A stretch of DNA of 64,000 nt from Opitutaceae bacterium (GCA_027482185.1 JAIXWF010000013.1:434001-498000), one strand, 5' to 3'; positions 7,833 through 18,162 are shown, counted from the first letter of the stretch. Notes: generated by a model from the letters alone, not told the origin. Translations and numbers: made by a program.

Positions 7833-8933
7833 ATGACGATTTCCTCGCTCATCGATACCCCTTCGGAGCTGACGGATTCGGCCAGCAACAAGACGGCGAT
7901 CGTGCTGATGACGCGCGTGCGTCTGGCGCGCAACCTCTCCGGCCAATCCTTCCCGGGCTGGGCCAAGCCGCTGCAGCGCGAACAGATCCTCGCCACCTGC
8001 CGCGCCGCCGTCGCCGCCACGCCGCAGATGAAGAAATCGCTCAACGTCGGCATCGGCGACCTCAGCGAGCTCGAGCGCCAGATCTTGGTCGAGCGCCACC
8101 TGATCAGCCGCGAACTCAGCGGCGCCAAGGGCGGCGCCGGCGTCGTCATCAGCCGCGACCAGGCGTTCTCCGTCATGGTCAACGAGGAGGACCACCTTCG
8201 TCTCCAGGTGCTGCGCGCGGGTTTCAATCTGAAGAAGGCCTGGCAGGCGATCAACGACCTCGATTCCTCCCTCGAGGAGAGCCTCGATTTCGCGTTCTCG
8301 CCGACGCTCGGCTACCTCACCGCCTGCCCGACCAATCTCGGCACCGGCATGCGCGCCTCGGCGATGATGCACCTCCCGGCGCTCGTGATCTCGAGCCAGA
8401 TGGAGAAGATCGTCCGCGCCGTTAACCAGCTCGGCATGGTCGTCCGCGGTCTCTTCGGCGAAGGCTCCGACGCCAGCGGCAGCATTTTCCAGATTTCCAA
8501 CCAGACGACGCTGGGCGAATCCGAGGCCGATATCATCAAGCGCCTCAGCTCCGTGCTGCAGTCGATCGTCGAGCACGAGCTCAACGCCCGCGGCAAATTG
8601 CTCGAAGCCGACGCCGGCAAGCTGCTCGACAAGATCGGCCGCGCCTACGGTATCCTGCAGAACAGCCACCTGCTCAGTTCGAGCGAGGCGATGAATCTCC
8701 TTTCGCTGATCCGGCTCGGCGTCGACCTCGGCGCCTTCCCGGCCGACAGCCGCTGCATCATCGACCGCCTCTTCATCGAGGCGCAGCCCGGCCACCTCCA
8801 GCACGCCCAGAAGGGCGAGTTCGAGCCCGGCCAGCGCGATGTCCTCCGCGCCGCGCGCCTGCGCGACGAATTTGCGAATTTCACCCGGCCGGACTTTGCT
8901 TTCGGGCATCGCGCCGACGCCGGCCAAAACTGA
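7833..8933 (+). CDS. mcsB: Protein arginine kinase
   Basis: A 366-residue phosphagen-kinase-fold enzyme that phosphorylates protein arginines, marking substrates for ClpC-ClpP. The conserved active-site segments are present: SxxR-like TRVRLARNL near residue 30, NEEDHLR (catalytic Glu) in the centre, TACPTNLGTGMRAS (the nucleotide/guanidino-binding loop), and the late RxxQxS-like region. Length is that of bacterial McsB (about 350-365). It lies 4 bp after mcsA and 25 bp before clpC, so the three genes form a tight operon. Phosphagen kinases that act on free arginine or creatine are ruled out by this context and by the absence of the N-terminal guanidino-kinase domain. Confidence 0.95.
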   Translation: MTISSLIDTPSELTDSASNKTAIVLMTRVRLARNLSGQSFPGWAKPLQREQILATCRAAVAATPQMKKSLNVGIGDLSELERQILVERHLISRELSGAKGGAGVVISRDQAFSVMVNEEDHLRLQVLRAGFNLKKAWQAINDLDSSLEESLDFAFSPTLGYLTACPTNLGTGMRASAMMHLPALVISSQMEKIVRAVNQLGMVVRGLFGEGSDASGSIFQISNQTTLGESEADIIKRLSSVLQSIVEHELNARGKLLEADAGKLLDKIGRAYGILQNSHLLSSSEAMNLLSLIRLGVDLGAFPADSRCIIDRLFIEAQPGHLQHAQKGEFEPGQRDVLRAARLRDEFANFTRPDFAFGHRADAGQN

Positions 8934-8958
8934 ACCGCGCCCGAACCCTTTAAACGCA

Positions 8959-11487
8959 ATGTCCCAAGAACCGATGAACAACTTCACGCCGCGCGCGCAG
9001 CAGGTGCTCGCGTTGGCCCGCAAGGAAGCCGATCGCTTCCACCACAACTACGTCGGCACCGAGCACATTCTGCTGGGACTGATCAAGCTGGGGCAGGGGG
9101 TCGCCGTCAGCGTCCTCCAGAAGATGGGCCTCGACCTCGAGACGGTCCGCAACGCCGTCGAGAAGCAGGTCGGCACCGGCCAGGAAACCAAGGCCCAGAG
9201 CAGCATTCCCTACACGCCGCGCGTGAAGAAGGTCCTCGCCCTCGCCGGCAAGGAAGCCAAGACGCTCAACCACTCCTACGTCGGCACCGAACACATTCTG
9301 CTCGGCCTGCTGCGCGAGGGCGAAGGCGTCGCCGCCCGCGTCCTCAAGTCGCTCGACATCGACATCGAGCGCACGCGCAACGAAATCCTCCGCGAGCTCG
9401 ACCCGCAGTTCTCCGGCTCCCAGCCGGGCGAAGGCGGCGGCGAGGAAGCCGCGGCCGGCACGCCGCCGCGCGCCGGAGCCGCCCCCGAGGACAAGAAAGA
9501 GGTCAAGACGCCCGCGCTCAAGGCCTTCGGCCGCGACCTCACCGAGCTCGCCAAGAAGGGCGAGATGGATCCCGTCGTCGGCCGCAAGAACGAGATCCGT
9601 CGCGTCATCCAGATCCTCTGCCGCCGCACCAAGAACAACCCGGTGCTCATCGGCGAGGCCGGCGTCGGCAAGACCGCCATCGTCGAGGGTCTCGCCCAGG
9701 AAATCTCCAGCGGCAACGTGCCCGAGATCCTCGCCGAGAAGAAGGTCATCACCCTCGATCTCGCCCTCATGGTCGCCGGCACCAAGTACCGCGGCCAGTT
9801 CGAGGAGCGCATCAAGGCCGTGATGGACGAGATCAAGCGCGCGAAGAACATCATCCTCTTCATCGACGAACTCCACACCATCGTCGGCGCCGGCGCCGCC
9901 GAGGGCGCGATGGACGCTTCCAATATCTTCAAGCCCGCGCTCTCCCGCGGCGAACTCCAGTGCGTCGGCGCGACCACCCTCAACGAGTACCGCAAGTACA
10001 TCGAGAAGGACTCCGCCCTCGATCGCCGCTTCCAGTCCGTCAAGGTCGAGGCCCCGTCCGTCGAGGATACCGTCCTCATCCTCAAGGGCATCCGCGGCAA
10101 GTACGAGGATCACCACAAGGCGATCTTCACCGACAAGTCCCTCGAGTCCGCCGCGAAGCTCTCCGACCGCTACATCACCGGCCGTTTCCTCCCGGACAAG
10201 GCGATCGACGTCATGGACGAGGCCGGCTCGCGTGCCCGCATCGGCGCCCTCAGCCGCCCGCCGGACATCGAGGCCCTGACCAAGGAAATCGAGACCGTCT
10301 GCGGCCAGAAGGAAAAGGCCATCAGCGAGCAGCACTTCGAGGAAGCGGCCAAGTTCCGCGACCAGGAAAAGCAGCTCCGCGCCAAGCAGGAACAGGTCAC
10401 GGAAGCGTGGAAGAAACAGCGCGACGAAAAGCGCATCACCATCGACGAAGACCTCATGATGCAGGTCGTCGCCGACTGGACCGGCATTCCGCTTTCCCGC
10501 ATGGAAAAGAAGGAGAGCGAGAAGCTGCTCTCCCTCGAAGGCGAACTGCAGAAGGCCGTCATCGGCCAGGATCCCGCCGCCGTCGCGATCGCGCGCGCCC
10601 TGCGCCGCTCCCGCGCCGACCTCAAGGATCCGCGCCGCCCGATCGGTTCCTTCATGTTCGTCGGCCCGACCGGCGTCGGCAAAACGATGCTGGCGAAGAC
10701 CCTCGCCGCCCAGATGTTCGGCAACCAGGACGCGATCATCCAGATCGACATGTCGGAATACATGGAGAAGTTCGCCGTTTCCCGCCTCGTCGGCTCGCCT
10801 CCGGGCTACGTCGGCTACGAGGAAGGCGGCCAGCTCACCGAGGCCGTGCGCCGCAAGCCCTACGCCGTCGTGCTCTTCGACGAAATCGAGAAGGCGCACC
10901 CCGACGTCATCCAGCTGCTGCTCCAGATCCTCGAGGACGGCCGCTTGACCGATTCCCTCGGCCGCACGGTCGATTTCCGGAACACGATCATCATCATGAC
11001 CTCGAATGTCGGCGCGCAGCTCCTGCAGCGCCAGACCTCGATGGGCTTCGCGGCCGCGACGTCGAATTTCAACGACGCCGAGAAGATGCGCGAGAAGGTG
11101 CTGGAAGAGGCGAAGCGGGTCTTCAAACCCGAGTTCCTCAACCGCATTTCCGACATCATCTTCTTCCGCCCGCTCGACAAGCTGGACCTCGTGAAGATCG
11201 TCGAGCTCGAGACGGTGAATTTCTCCAAGCGCCTCACGGAGCGGAAAATCACCCTCGAGTTCACGCAGGAAGCGAAGGACCTCCTCATCGAGAAGGGTTA
11301 CGACGAGAAGTACGGCGCCCGCCCGCTCCGGCGCGCGGTCGAGCACTACCTCGAGGACCCGCTGGCCGAGGCGCTGCTCCGCGGCGAAGTCAAGGACGGC
11401 GAGCCCGTGATCGTGTCCCGCGACGGCGACAAACTGATCTTCAAACAAAAGACGCCCCCCGCCGCTGCCAGCGGTGTGACGCCATAA
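8959..11487 (+). CDS. clpC: ATP-dependent Clp protease ATP-binding subunit ClpC
   Basis: An 842-residue Hsp100 unfoldase that feeds proteins, including arginine-phosphorylated ones, to ClpP. Domains in order: two Clp_N repeats (about residues 5-150, each with [10 protein letters not shown]), a first AAA+ module with Walker A GEAGVGKT and Walker B LFIDE, a UVR linker ([19 protein letters not shown]), and a second AAA+ module with Walker A GPTGVGKT and Walker [12 protein letters not shown]2-small domain follows. The UVR linker and duplicated N-domain separate ClpC from ClpB and ClpA. ATG at 8959 gives [10 protein letters not shown]; there is no Shine-Dalgarno sequence. It closes the mcsAB operon before a strong terminator. 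Confidence 0.97.
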   Translation: MSQEPMNNFTPRAQQVLALARKEADRFHHNYVGTEHILLGLIKLGQGVAVSVLQKMGLDLETVRNAVEKQVGTGQETKAQSSIPYTPRVKKVLALAGKEAKTLNHSYVGTEHILLGLLREGEGVAARVLKSLDIDIERTRNEILRELDPQFSGSQPGEGGGEEAAAGTPPRAGAAPEDKKEVKTPALKAFGRDLTELAKKGEMDPVVGRKNEIRRVIQILCRRTKNNPVLIGEAGVGKTAIVEGLAQEISSGNVPEILAEKKVITLDLALMVAGTKYRGQFEERIKAVMDEIKRAKNIILFIDELHTIVGAGAAEGAMDASNIFKPALSRGELQCVGATTLNEYRKYIEKDSALDRRFQSVKVEAPSVEDTVLILKGIRGKYEDHHKAIFTDKSLESAAKLSDRYITGRFLPDKAIDVMDEAGSRARIGALSRPPDIEALTKEIETVCGQKEKAISEQHFEEAAKFRDQEKQLRAKQEQVTEAWKKQRDEKRITIDEDLMMQVVADWTGIPLSRMEKKESEKLLSLEGELQKAVIGQDPAAVAIARALRRSRADLKDPRRPIGSFMFVGPTGVGKTMLAKTLAAQMFGNQDAIIQIDMSEYMEKFAVSRLVGSPPGYVGYEEGGQLTEAVRRKPYAVVLFDEIEKAHPDVIQLLLQILEDGRLTDSLGRTVDFRNTIIIMTSNVGAQLLQRQTSMGFAAATSNFNDAEKMREKVLEEAKRVFKPEFLNRISDIIFFRPLDKLDLVKIVELETVNFSKRLTERKITLEFTQEAKDLLIEKGYDEKYGARPLRRAVEHYLEDPLAEALLRGEVKDGEPVIVSRDGDKLIFKQKTPPAAASGVTP

Positions 11488-11514
11488 AAAAACGACGACC
11501 ACCCGTCGTCTCCG

Positions 11515-11555
11515 AAACCCCGCGTCCCGAGATCAAGGGACGCGGGGTTTTTTTT
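11515..11555 (+). terminator. Strong Rho-independent terminator of the mcsAB-clpC operon
   Basis: A 14-bp perfect stem, AAACCCCGCGTCCC (11515-11528) with its reverse complement at 11537-11550, an 8-nt loop and eight T residues (11548-11555, the first three of which close the stem). It lies 28 bp after the clpC stop. A smaller hairpin (GACGAC...GTCGTC) precedes it. Confidence 0.93.
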
Positions 11556-11616
11556 GGTCCGTGCAGCCGCCGATTTGCACGTTGCCGACCGCGGTCCGGC
11601 GCGGCCAAGTTCGGGC

Positions 11617-13416
11617 GTGATTCCGTTCCGGCAATGGGCCGCCCCGATGGCGGCGCTGGCGTTGGCGACTTCGGTCGCAGCCCTTCCGATTCCCGAGGCC
11701 GAAGCGCTGCAGCCGCCGACTCCCGCGCGGCTCGCGGCCGTGGCCGCCGCGGCGAAGCAGGACGGCTGGGGGCCGCAGCAGGCGGACCTGCGCGCCGCCG
11801 CGCGGCTGGCGTACGAACGCGACAAACTCGCGGCCGCCGAGGCTTGGAACCACGTGCGGCGCTGGGCGGAATTGTTTGCGCAGACCGAGGCGGAGTTTGT
11901 CCCGAAGTGGATCGCCGCGGTGAACGCCGCGCAGGTCGGCCATCCGAACATGCCCTCGCGGTACGCGACGCGCCCGGTGCCGCTGGGCGACGCGCTTTCG
12001 CCCGAACTCAAGCTGTGGCTTCTCGGGCAATCGGAGCTCTCCGGCGAATTCCACGCCCTGCATGCGTCGGTCGATTATCTGCCGCGCAGTTTCGAGATTC
12101 TGCAGGAATTGTTCGCCCGCGATGCGGCGGCGTTCCGCAAGTACCCGGCCCTGGCCGTCGCGATCGCCCTCGTGTACGACGTGCCGCCGCCGCCGATTTG
12201 GCCTCATGCCCAGGTCACGGCCGACGCGCTGCCGCGCCGGTTTCCGGCTCCCGCGGCGGCGTTCGCGTGGTGGACGAAACAGGAACAGCTCGGCAAGACC
12301 TACCACCGGTTGACGCGGCTCGGGCCCGACGAACTGAAATTTCTCGTCGATGTCGCCGCGCCGTTTTCCGAACTCGAGTGGGCGCAACTGGTCTCCAACC
12401 ACCCGCTCGGCCAGTTGGCGGGCGCGTACACGATGGTGCGCTACCGCAACGACCGGCTGGCAAACCGCACGCCGATCTGGCCGGGTGCGAGTTACGCGTT
12501 GGCCGAGATCATGGCCGCGGGCGGCATCTGCGCCGACCAAGCCTACTTCGCGACCCAGGTGGGCAAGGCCCGCGGCGTGCCGACGCTGCTCTTCACCGGC
12601 GCCGGCAACGACGGGCGGCACGCGTGGTTCGGGTACCTCGGGGCCGACGGCAAATGGAAAATGGATGCGGGCCGCTACGCGGAGCAGCGTTTCGTCACCG
12701 GGTTTGCCCGCGATCCGCAGACGTGGCGGGAGATTTCGGATCACGAACTCTCCTTTCTCGGCGAACGGTTCCGCGATCTGCCGTCGTTCCGGCAGTCGCG
12801 CGTGCACGTCGCATTCGCGAACGATTTCCTCGCCACCGGCCAGGACCGGGCCGCCGGCGTCGCGGCGCGCAAGGCCGTGAATTTCGAGCGCCGCAACCAG
12901 GAAGGCTGGGAAATCCTGCTCGCCGCCGCGCGCCGCGAGGGCCGCGACGCCAAGGCGCTCGAGGGCCTGCTGCGCGAAGCCGCGACGGCGTTCGCGCGCT
13001 ATCCCGACCTCGAGGCGCACTACGGGAAACGGCTGGCGGAGAGTCTGCGCGCACGCGGCGAAACCAGCCTGGCCGACGCCGAACTGCAGCGTTTGGCGGC
13101 CAAGAACCGTTCCGCCCGCAGCGACCTCAACGTCGAGCAGGCGCGCGACGCCGTCCGCCGCGCGATCGCCACGCAGCCGCTGGCGCAGCAAATCCAGGTG
13201 TATAACCAGACCCTGGATACGCTCGGCCGCGGCGCGGGCGTGGCGTTTTTCGACCAAGTCGTGGCCGGCTTCGTGGAGCACCTCGTGCGGCTGGGGCGGC
13301 GGCCCGAGGCGCAGCAGGCGCTGGACCGGGCGCGGCGCACGCTGCGGGTGGAGGCGAAAAGCCAGCTCGCTTCCGATTTCGAGCTCCTCGGCAAAACGGT
13401 CCGCGACGCGAAATAG
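11617..13416 (+). CDS. Secreted transglutaminase-like protein with helical repeat tail
   Basis: A 599-residue protein starting at GTG 11617, which gives a signal peptide (basic n-region with one Arg, hydrophobic AALALATSVAALP, cut near residue 25). The middle contains a transglutaminase-like catalytic triad: Cys305 in GGICADQAYF, His335 in RHAWFGY and Asp350 in WKMDAG, spaced as in papain-fold transglutaminase domains. The C-terminal 200 residues are Ala/Arg/Leu-rich and look like TPR-type helical hairpins. Such proteins may cross-link, hydrolyse or simply bind peptides in the periplasm; the reaction cannot be predicted. It follows the clpC terminator, so it has its own promoter, and converges with the response regulator gene. 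ATG 11647 is an alternative start that would lose part of the signal peptide. Confidence 0.75.
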   Translation: MIPFRQWAAPMAALALATSVAALPIPEAEALQPPTPARLAAVAAAAKQDGWGPQQADLRAAARLAYERDKLAAAEAWNHVRRWAELFAQTEAEFVPKWIAAVNAAQVGHPNMPSRYATRPVPLGDALSPELKLWLLGQSELSGEFHALHASVDYLPRSFEILQELFARDAAAFRKYPALAVAIALVYDVPPPPIWPHAQVTADALPRRFPAPAAAFAWWTKQEQLGKTYHRLTRLGPDELKFLVDVAAPFSELEWAQLVSNHPLGQLAGAYTMVRYRNDRLANRTPIWPGASYALAEIMAAGGICADQAYFATQVGKARGVPTLLFTGAGNDGRHAWFGYLGADGKWKMDAGRYAEQRFVTGFARDPQTWREISDHELSFLGERFRDLPSFRQSRVHVAFANDFLATGQDRAAGVAARKAVNFERRNQEGWEILLAAARREGRDAKALEGLLREAATAFARYPDLEAHYGKRLAESLRARGETSLADAELQRLAAKNRSARSDLNVEQARDAVRRAIATQPLAQQIQVYNQTLDTLGRGAGVAFFDQVVAGFVEHLVRLGRRPEAQQALDRARRTLRVEAKSQLASDFELLGKTVRDAK

Positions 13417-13432
13417 GCGGGGAGTTCCCCGC
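13417..13432. terminator. Small hairpin between convergent genes
   Basis: GCGGGG and CCCCGC (6-bp stem, AGTT loop) sit between the transglutaminase-like gene (stop at 13414-13416) and the converging response regulator. There is no T-run, so terminator function is uncertain. Confidence 0.35.
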
Positions 13433-13438
13433 GGTCGT

Positions 13439-14320
13439 TCATTTGGCCGGGCGGAGAATCTCGAGGGCGGCGAGCATGGCGGCGTTGCGCGTCTCGAGGC
13501 CGAGTTTCTGGAAAATGTGCTCCACGTGCTTGTGCACGGTGCGGACGTTGGCGCCGATGATCAGGGCGATGTCCGGGTTGCTCTTGCCTTGGGCGATCCA
13601 GTACAGGACCTCGGCTTCGCGGGCCGTGAGGCCGAGGGCAAGCAGTGCGGAGGGGCCCGGCGGCGAGCCGCGTTCCTCGAGGACCAGCATCTGCAGGTCG
13701 GCGCGATCGCGTTCCGCGAACCGGCGGACGACGAGAGCCGCTCCTTCGGCCCCGATGGCCTCCGGCAAGCGGTCCGCCGCGCACTCCGGATGGTGCTTGT
13801 AGAGGAGGTCGGCCGCGAGGCGGGTCTGGAACACGATGCGGCCCTGCGGATCGGCGAGGACCACGGCCCGGTCGAGCGACTGGCTCAGCTGGCTTTCCGC
13901 CTCGATGCGCAGCGCGAGTTCGTCCGCGAGCGATTTCTGCAGCAGCCGGATCTGGAGGTGCGCGGCCACGCGGGCGAGCACCTCCGGCGGATAGACGGGC
14001 TTGGTGATGTAGTCGACCGCGCCGGCTTCGAAAGCGCGGAGTTTTTGCGCGGGCTCGTCGACCGCCGTCATGAAGATGACGGGCACGTCGCGGCATTCGG
14101 GGCGCTCCTTGAGCATCCGGCAGGTCGCCACGCCGTCGAGGCCCGGCATGATCAGGTCCATCAGCACGAGATCGGGCGTCGTGTGCTCCAGCAGGCTGAG
14201 CGCGCTGCGCCCGCCTTCGGCGACCAGGATCTCGTGTTTCGCCTCGGTGAGGGCGTCGAGGAGCAGCGACAGGTTCGCCGGCGTGTCGTCGACGACCAAA
14301 ATGCGGCCGGCGGGGTTCAT
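13439..14320 (-). CDS. Response regulator, REC plus LuxR-type HTH
   Basis: A 293-residue DNA-binding response regulator. The receiver domain occupies residues 5-120 with acidic D11/D12, phosphoacceptor D55 in LVLMDLIMPG and K in YITKPV. A coiled segment and a PAS-like piece (SLDRAVVLADPQGRIVFQ) follow, then a C-terminal LuxR HTH (LTAREAEVLYWIAQGKSNPD, then TVHKHVEHIFQKL). Its ATG overlaps the stop of the upstream hybrid kinase gene (ATGA, 4-bp overlap), so it is cotranscribed with and probably phosphorylated by that kinase. It is clearly paralogous to the regulator at 47475-48416, which has the same domain order. No operator site could be identified. Confidence 0.9.
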   Translation of the reverse strand: MNPAGRILVVDDTPANLSLLLDALTEAKHEILVAEGGRSALSLLEHTTPDLVLMDLIMPGLDGVATCRMLKERPECRDVPVIFMTAVDEPAQKLRAFEAGAVDYITKPVYPPEVLARVAAHLQIRLLQKSLADELALRIEAESQLSQSLDRAVVLADPQGRIVFQTRLAADLLYKHHPECAADRLPEAIGAEGAALVVRRFAERDRADLQMLVLEERGSPPGPSALLALGLTAREAEVLYWIAQGKSNPDIALIIGANVRTVHKHVEHIFQKLGLETRNAAMLAALEILRPAK

Positions 14321-17300
14321 GCGCGGTCGGACCGTCGGCCGGCCTGGGTCTCGAGGAGGGTGCGGATGTTTTCCATGCGGTAAGTCTTCGCGAGCGGCTC
14401 CAGCGCATCCGCCAACGGGTCCCCGCGCAAGTCCGCGAGGCGCCGGCGCAGCGGGGAAATCTCGCCGCGGCGGGCGAAGCCGAGCAATTCGTCGATCACC
14501 GCCGCGTCCAGCGCGGTGACGGCGCGGGCCGGGACCGCGGCGGTCTCGGCCGCTTCCCCGGTCCATTCGACCTGCAGCGCCATCCCGAGGCGGGCCAGCA
14601 GTTCGTCCTCGCGGAAGGGTTTCGGCAGGAAGTCGTCGCAACCGGCCGCGAAGGCGTCGTCGCGGCCGAAGGTCAGCACCGAGGCCGACATCGCGACGAG
14701 TTTCAGGCCCGGTCCATGGGCGGCCCGGAGCTGGCGGGCAAGGGCGAAGCCGTCCATGCCGCCCATGCGCAAATCGAGCAAAACGAGATCCGGGCGCTCG
14801 CGCGCCGCGAGGTCGAGGGCGGTCGGGCCGTCGACCGCCTCGCGGATTTCGAAGCCGAGCGGGGCGAGCAGTTCCCGCAGCACACTGCGGTTGATGGCGA
14901 CGTCGTCGACCACGAGCAGGCGCCGGCGCGGACCGCGGTAGCCGGTGATCTCCCCGGCGTGGCGGCGCTCCGTTGCGGCATCCGCGGCGAGCACGGGCAA
15001 GCGGACGGCAAAGCGGAACGTCGAGCCCGCGCCGGGCGCGCTGTCCAATTCCAGGGCGCCGCCCATCAATTCGACCAAGCGGCGGCTGATCGCGAGGCCG
15101 AGGCCGGTACCGGGTTCGGGCGGGCGGCCGTCGGTCGCCTGTTGGAACGGCTGGAACAGCCGTTCGCGGTCGGCGGGCGCGATGCCGACGCCGGTGTCAC
15201 GGACGGCGAAGGCGATGGTTTCCGTGGCGGCGTCGCGGACCGCGACTTCGAACGTCACGCCGCCGCGCGGCGTGAACTTGAGGGCGTTGCCGAGGAGATT
15301 GTCGAGGACCTGCCGGAGCTTGATCGCGTCGCCGATGACGAGGTCGGGCAGGTCCGGCGCCGGGGTGAAGGCGAAGGCGAGGCCCTTCTTCTCGAAGCGG
15401 TCGCTCAGCGCCGCGGCGATGTCGCGCAGCAACTGCGGCAGATGAAAGGGCGCCGGCGCGAGCTCCATGCGGCCTGCCTCGATCTTCGAAAAATCGAGCA
15501 CCTCGTTGATCATGCGGAGCAGGTGCTCGCCCGCGGACTGCACGATTTGCACGCGTTCGCGGTTCCGCGGCGACAGGTCGCGGTCTTTGTTCAGCACCTG
15601 CGCATAGCCGATCACGCCGTTGAGCGGCGTGCGCAGTTCGTGGCTCATGTTCGCGAGGAACAGACTCTTCGCGCGGTTGGCGGAGTCGGCGGCGTCCTTC
15701 GCAACCTTGAGTTCGGCCGTGCGCTGGGCGACGAGCTGTTCGAGGCGGGTGCGTTCGCTTTCCGCGTGGCGCAGGCGCCAGCGGATGAAGCCCGCGATGG
15801 CGGCGAGTGCGGCGACCGCGTACCCGGCCAAGGCGCCGGGGCTGCGATGCCAGGGCGGGGCGACCCGAAAGGTGAGCCGCGCCGGCTCGCTGACGATGCC
15901 GTCGGCGTCGACCGCGCGCACCTCGAAGACGAAGGGGCCGCCGATGAGGTTGGTGAATACGGTCTCGTTGCCCGGCGCCGGTGCGGACCATTCCTCGCGG
16001 AAGCCGAGCAGCCGGGTTTGGTACCGCAGGGCCGCGCCGGAACGGTAGCGCGGGGCGGCAAAGCGGAGCGTAGTCGGAAGATTGGAAAACGGCAGGTGCA
16101 GTTCGCCGCCCTCGCGGATCGGCCAGGACCTTTCGCCGGTCATGAAGCGCCGGATCACCGGTCGCCAGCTTGCGCCGGCCGGCGGTGCATCGAGCGAGTC
16201 GAGCTCGAGGCGCGCGATGGCGGTGGGACTCTTGGTCCAGATAACGGGACGGTCGCCGTCGGCTTCGACCGCGATGAGCCCGGCGCCGAACCGGCCGACG
16301 CCGGCCTGCCAGACGGCCGGGGCGTCGTGCCATTTGAACGCTGCGGGCGAGTCGGCGCGGAAGTAACCGAAGGTCCGCGCCGCCGCGACCGTGCCGGCCC
16401 ACGCCGTGGTCCACGCCCGTCCGGTGGGATCGGCGATGATCGGCATGAACCGCAGGGGCTCCACGCCCTCGATCCGGTAGCGGTCGTCGGGCGAGAAGGT
16501 GCGCGTGGCCGGATGCCAGCGGTACATGCCCGTCTCGGTCAGGAAGTGCAGCTCGTTGAAAAGGGTGTAGACGCCCGTCCAGCTTTTCCCGTCCGGCAAA
16601 CCGTCTTTGCCGAGCGGGTGGGATTCCAGCGTCACCCGGTTCCAGTCGCCCTCGGCCGAAGCGATCCGCCAGAACCCGCTGGCGGCCGTGCCGACCCAGA
16701 GCGAGCCGTCGGTGTCTTCGGTGCCGTTCCATAGGAGGACCCCGGGGGGCAACGTCAGCAGGCGGCGCGCGGTGCCCGCCTTCAGGTCGAGCAGGTGCAC
16801 GCCGCCGTCCGCCGCTGCGACAAAGAAACGCCCCGGCGCCGCGGTGCTCGTCTTGATCATGGTAATCTTCGCCTGGGGATCGAAGACGCGGCGGCGGCCG
16901 GACGGCGCGAGCAATTCCACGGTGTCGTCGCTGCCGAAGAGCAGGCCGGCGGGCGTACTGCGGAGATTGTCGCAGCTTTCCGGCACGCGCGGATCGGGGA
17001 CGAAACGGGCGGGTATTCCGGCGGCGGGCCGGCCCGGTTCGAGGCGCATGAGGCCGTGGGTGGAGCCCGCGTAGAGCACGCCGTCGTGGCGCACCAGCGA
17101 GCCGGAGGAGCCGATGGGAAACGCGTTGCGCTCGTCGAAGACGGTCACGCCGGGAGCGAGGTCGAGGCGGATCAGGCCGTTGGCCGTGCCGAGCCAGAGT
17201 CCGCGGTCGGTATCCACCGCGGCCCCGAGGATCGCCGGGTTCGCGAGGCCGGACTTGGCGTCGAGCAACTGGGCGCCGCGGAGCGCGGCGTCGGCGATCA

Positions 17301-18162
17301 CGATGCCGCGGCTGTTGGCCCGGACGAAAATCGTGCGGCCGTCCGGCAGCGGCAGGGCGCACAGCAGCGGCACGGCGACGAGCGGATCGAGCGGGGAGGG
17401 GAGACGTTCGAGGCGGCCGGATACGGCGTCGAAGGTGTGCAGTCCGTCGCCTTCCAGCACCGCCAGCGCGGCGCCGTCCCGGCGCTCCGCCAGGTGCAAT
17501 TCCCGGCCGACGGTCGCCGCGCCGCCGGCGACGGCGCGGAAACCGCCGCGTTCGAATACGTGCAGGCCGCGTTGCTGGTCCTGCAGGAAAATGCGGCCGC
17601 CGAGGGAGAAAAGCTGCGGTCGGCTGTCCGGCGGCAGCGGGAAAAAATCGGCCCGGTCGGCCGAGAAATGGAGCAGGCCGTTGCTGGTCGCGGCAAAGAC
17701 GCCGTCGGCGCCGGCGACGAGGGCGCGCATCCGGCCGAACATGCCGGCGGCCGCGGGCAACCGGGACGTGCGCGAGACGTAGCGCAGCCGGCCGTCGTCG
17801 GGATCGGGCGCGATGACGCCGATCTCGTTGTCGCCGCCGGCCCAGAGGGTGCCGTCGCCATCCCGGCAAAGCGCCGTCACATACGTGGCCGGCACGGGGA
17901 TTTTCTCGTGGGTCGAGCCGTCGAAGAGGATCGCGGCGTGGTAGGTGCCGAAGACCGTGAATCCTTCGGCGGTATGCGCCACCGCCGTGACGCGGCTGAA
18001 GCCGTCGTAGTCCTCCGACGAGAAATACCGCTGCAGTGGCAGCCCCAGTTCCGGCGGGAGGCTGCCGGCGGAGGCTGCGGCCGGGGCGCCGAAGGCCGGG
18101 GTCGCGACCGCAACCGCGAAGAGGGCGGCGAAGAGCGGGGGGCGGACGCGCGGGCGGACCAC
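14317..18162 (-). CDS. Hybrid sensor histidine kinase with two-component propeller sensor
   Basis: A 1281-residue membrane kinase. Order: signal peptide (1-25), about 650 residues of WD-like two-component propeller repeats (motifs such as DGTLWAGGDNEIG and RGLWLGTANGLIRL) forming a periplasmic sensor, a Y_Y_Y domain (LLGFREEWSAPAPGNETVFT), and one transmembrane helix (GYAVAALAAIAGFIRW). A HisKA domain follows with H841 in ANMSHELRTPLNG, then HATPase_c (NLLGNALKFT, GTGLGLAISRR), a receiver domain (VLLDLRMGGMDG) and a 60-residue helical tail. The start is GTG. It lies downstream of the lysR gene on the same strand with an 81-bp gap. BvgS/Reg_prop kinases of this layout often sense polysaccharide breakdown products, but no such genes are adjacent. 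Confidence 0.92.
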   Translation of the reverse strand: MVRPRVRPPLFAALFAVAVATPAFGAPAAASAGSLPPELGLPLQRYFSSEDYDGFSRVTAVAHTAEGFTVFGTYHAAILFDGSTHEKIPVPATYVTALCRDGDGTLWAGGDNEIGVIAPDPDDGRLRYVSRTSRLPAAAGMFGRMRALVAGADGVFAATSNGLLHFSADRADFFPLPPDSRPQLFSLGGRIFLQDQQRGLHVFERGGFRAVAGGAATVGRELHLAERRDGAALAVLEGDGLHTFDAVSGRLERLPSPLDPLVAVPLLCALPLPDGRTIFVRANSRGIVIADAALRGAQLLDAKSGLANPAILGAAVDTDRGLWLGTANGLIRLDLAPGVTVFDERNAFPIGSSGSLVRHDGVLYAGSTHGLMRLEPGRPAAGIPARFVPDPRVPESCDNLRSTPAGLLFGSDDTVELLAPSGRRRVFDPQAKITMIKTSTAAPGRFFVAAADGGVHLLDLKAGTARRLLTLPPGVLLWNGTEDTDGSLWVGTAASGFWRIASAEGDWNRVTLESHPLGKDGLPDGKSWTGVYTLFNELHFLTETGMYRWHPATRTFSPDDRYRIEGVEPLRFMPIIADPTGRAWTTAWAGTVAAARTFGYFRADSPAAFKWHDAPAVWQAGVGRFGAGLIAVEADGDRPVIWTKSPTAIARLELDSLDAPPAGASWRPVIRRFMTGERSWPIREGGELHLPFSNLPTTLRFAAPRYRSGAALRYQTRLLGFREEWSAPAPGNETVFTNLIGGPFVFEVRAVDADGIVSEPARLTFRVAPPWHRSPGALAGYAVAALAAIAGFIRWRLRHAESERTRLEQLVAQRTAELKVAKDAADSANRAKSLFLANMSHELRTPLNGVIGYAQVLNKDRDLSPRNRERVQIVQSAGEHLLRMINEVLDFSKIEAGRMELAPAPFHLPQLLRDIAAALSDRFEKKGLAFAFTPAPDLPDLVIGDAIKLRQVLDNLLGNALKFTPRGGVTFEVAVRDAATETIAFAVRDTGVGIAPADRERLFQPFQQATDGRPPEPGTGLGLAISRRLVELMGGALELDSAPGAGSTFRFAVRLPVLAADAATERRHAGEITGYRGPRRRLLVVDDVAINRSVLRELLAPLGFEIREAVDGPTALDLAARERPDLVLLDLRMGGMDGFALARQLRAAHGPGLKLVAMSASVLTFGRDDAFAAGCDDFLPKPFREDELLARLGMALQVEWTGEAAETAAVPARAVTALDAAVIDELLGFARRGEISPLRRRLADLRGDPLADALEPLAKTYRMENIRTLLETQAGRRSDRA

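Noticed and set aside
9960-13205. 1081-codon plus-strand ORF
   Set aside because: It is a frame-shifted shadow of clpC and the transglutaminase-like gene, very rich in Arg and Pro, and reads across the clpC terminator.
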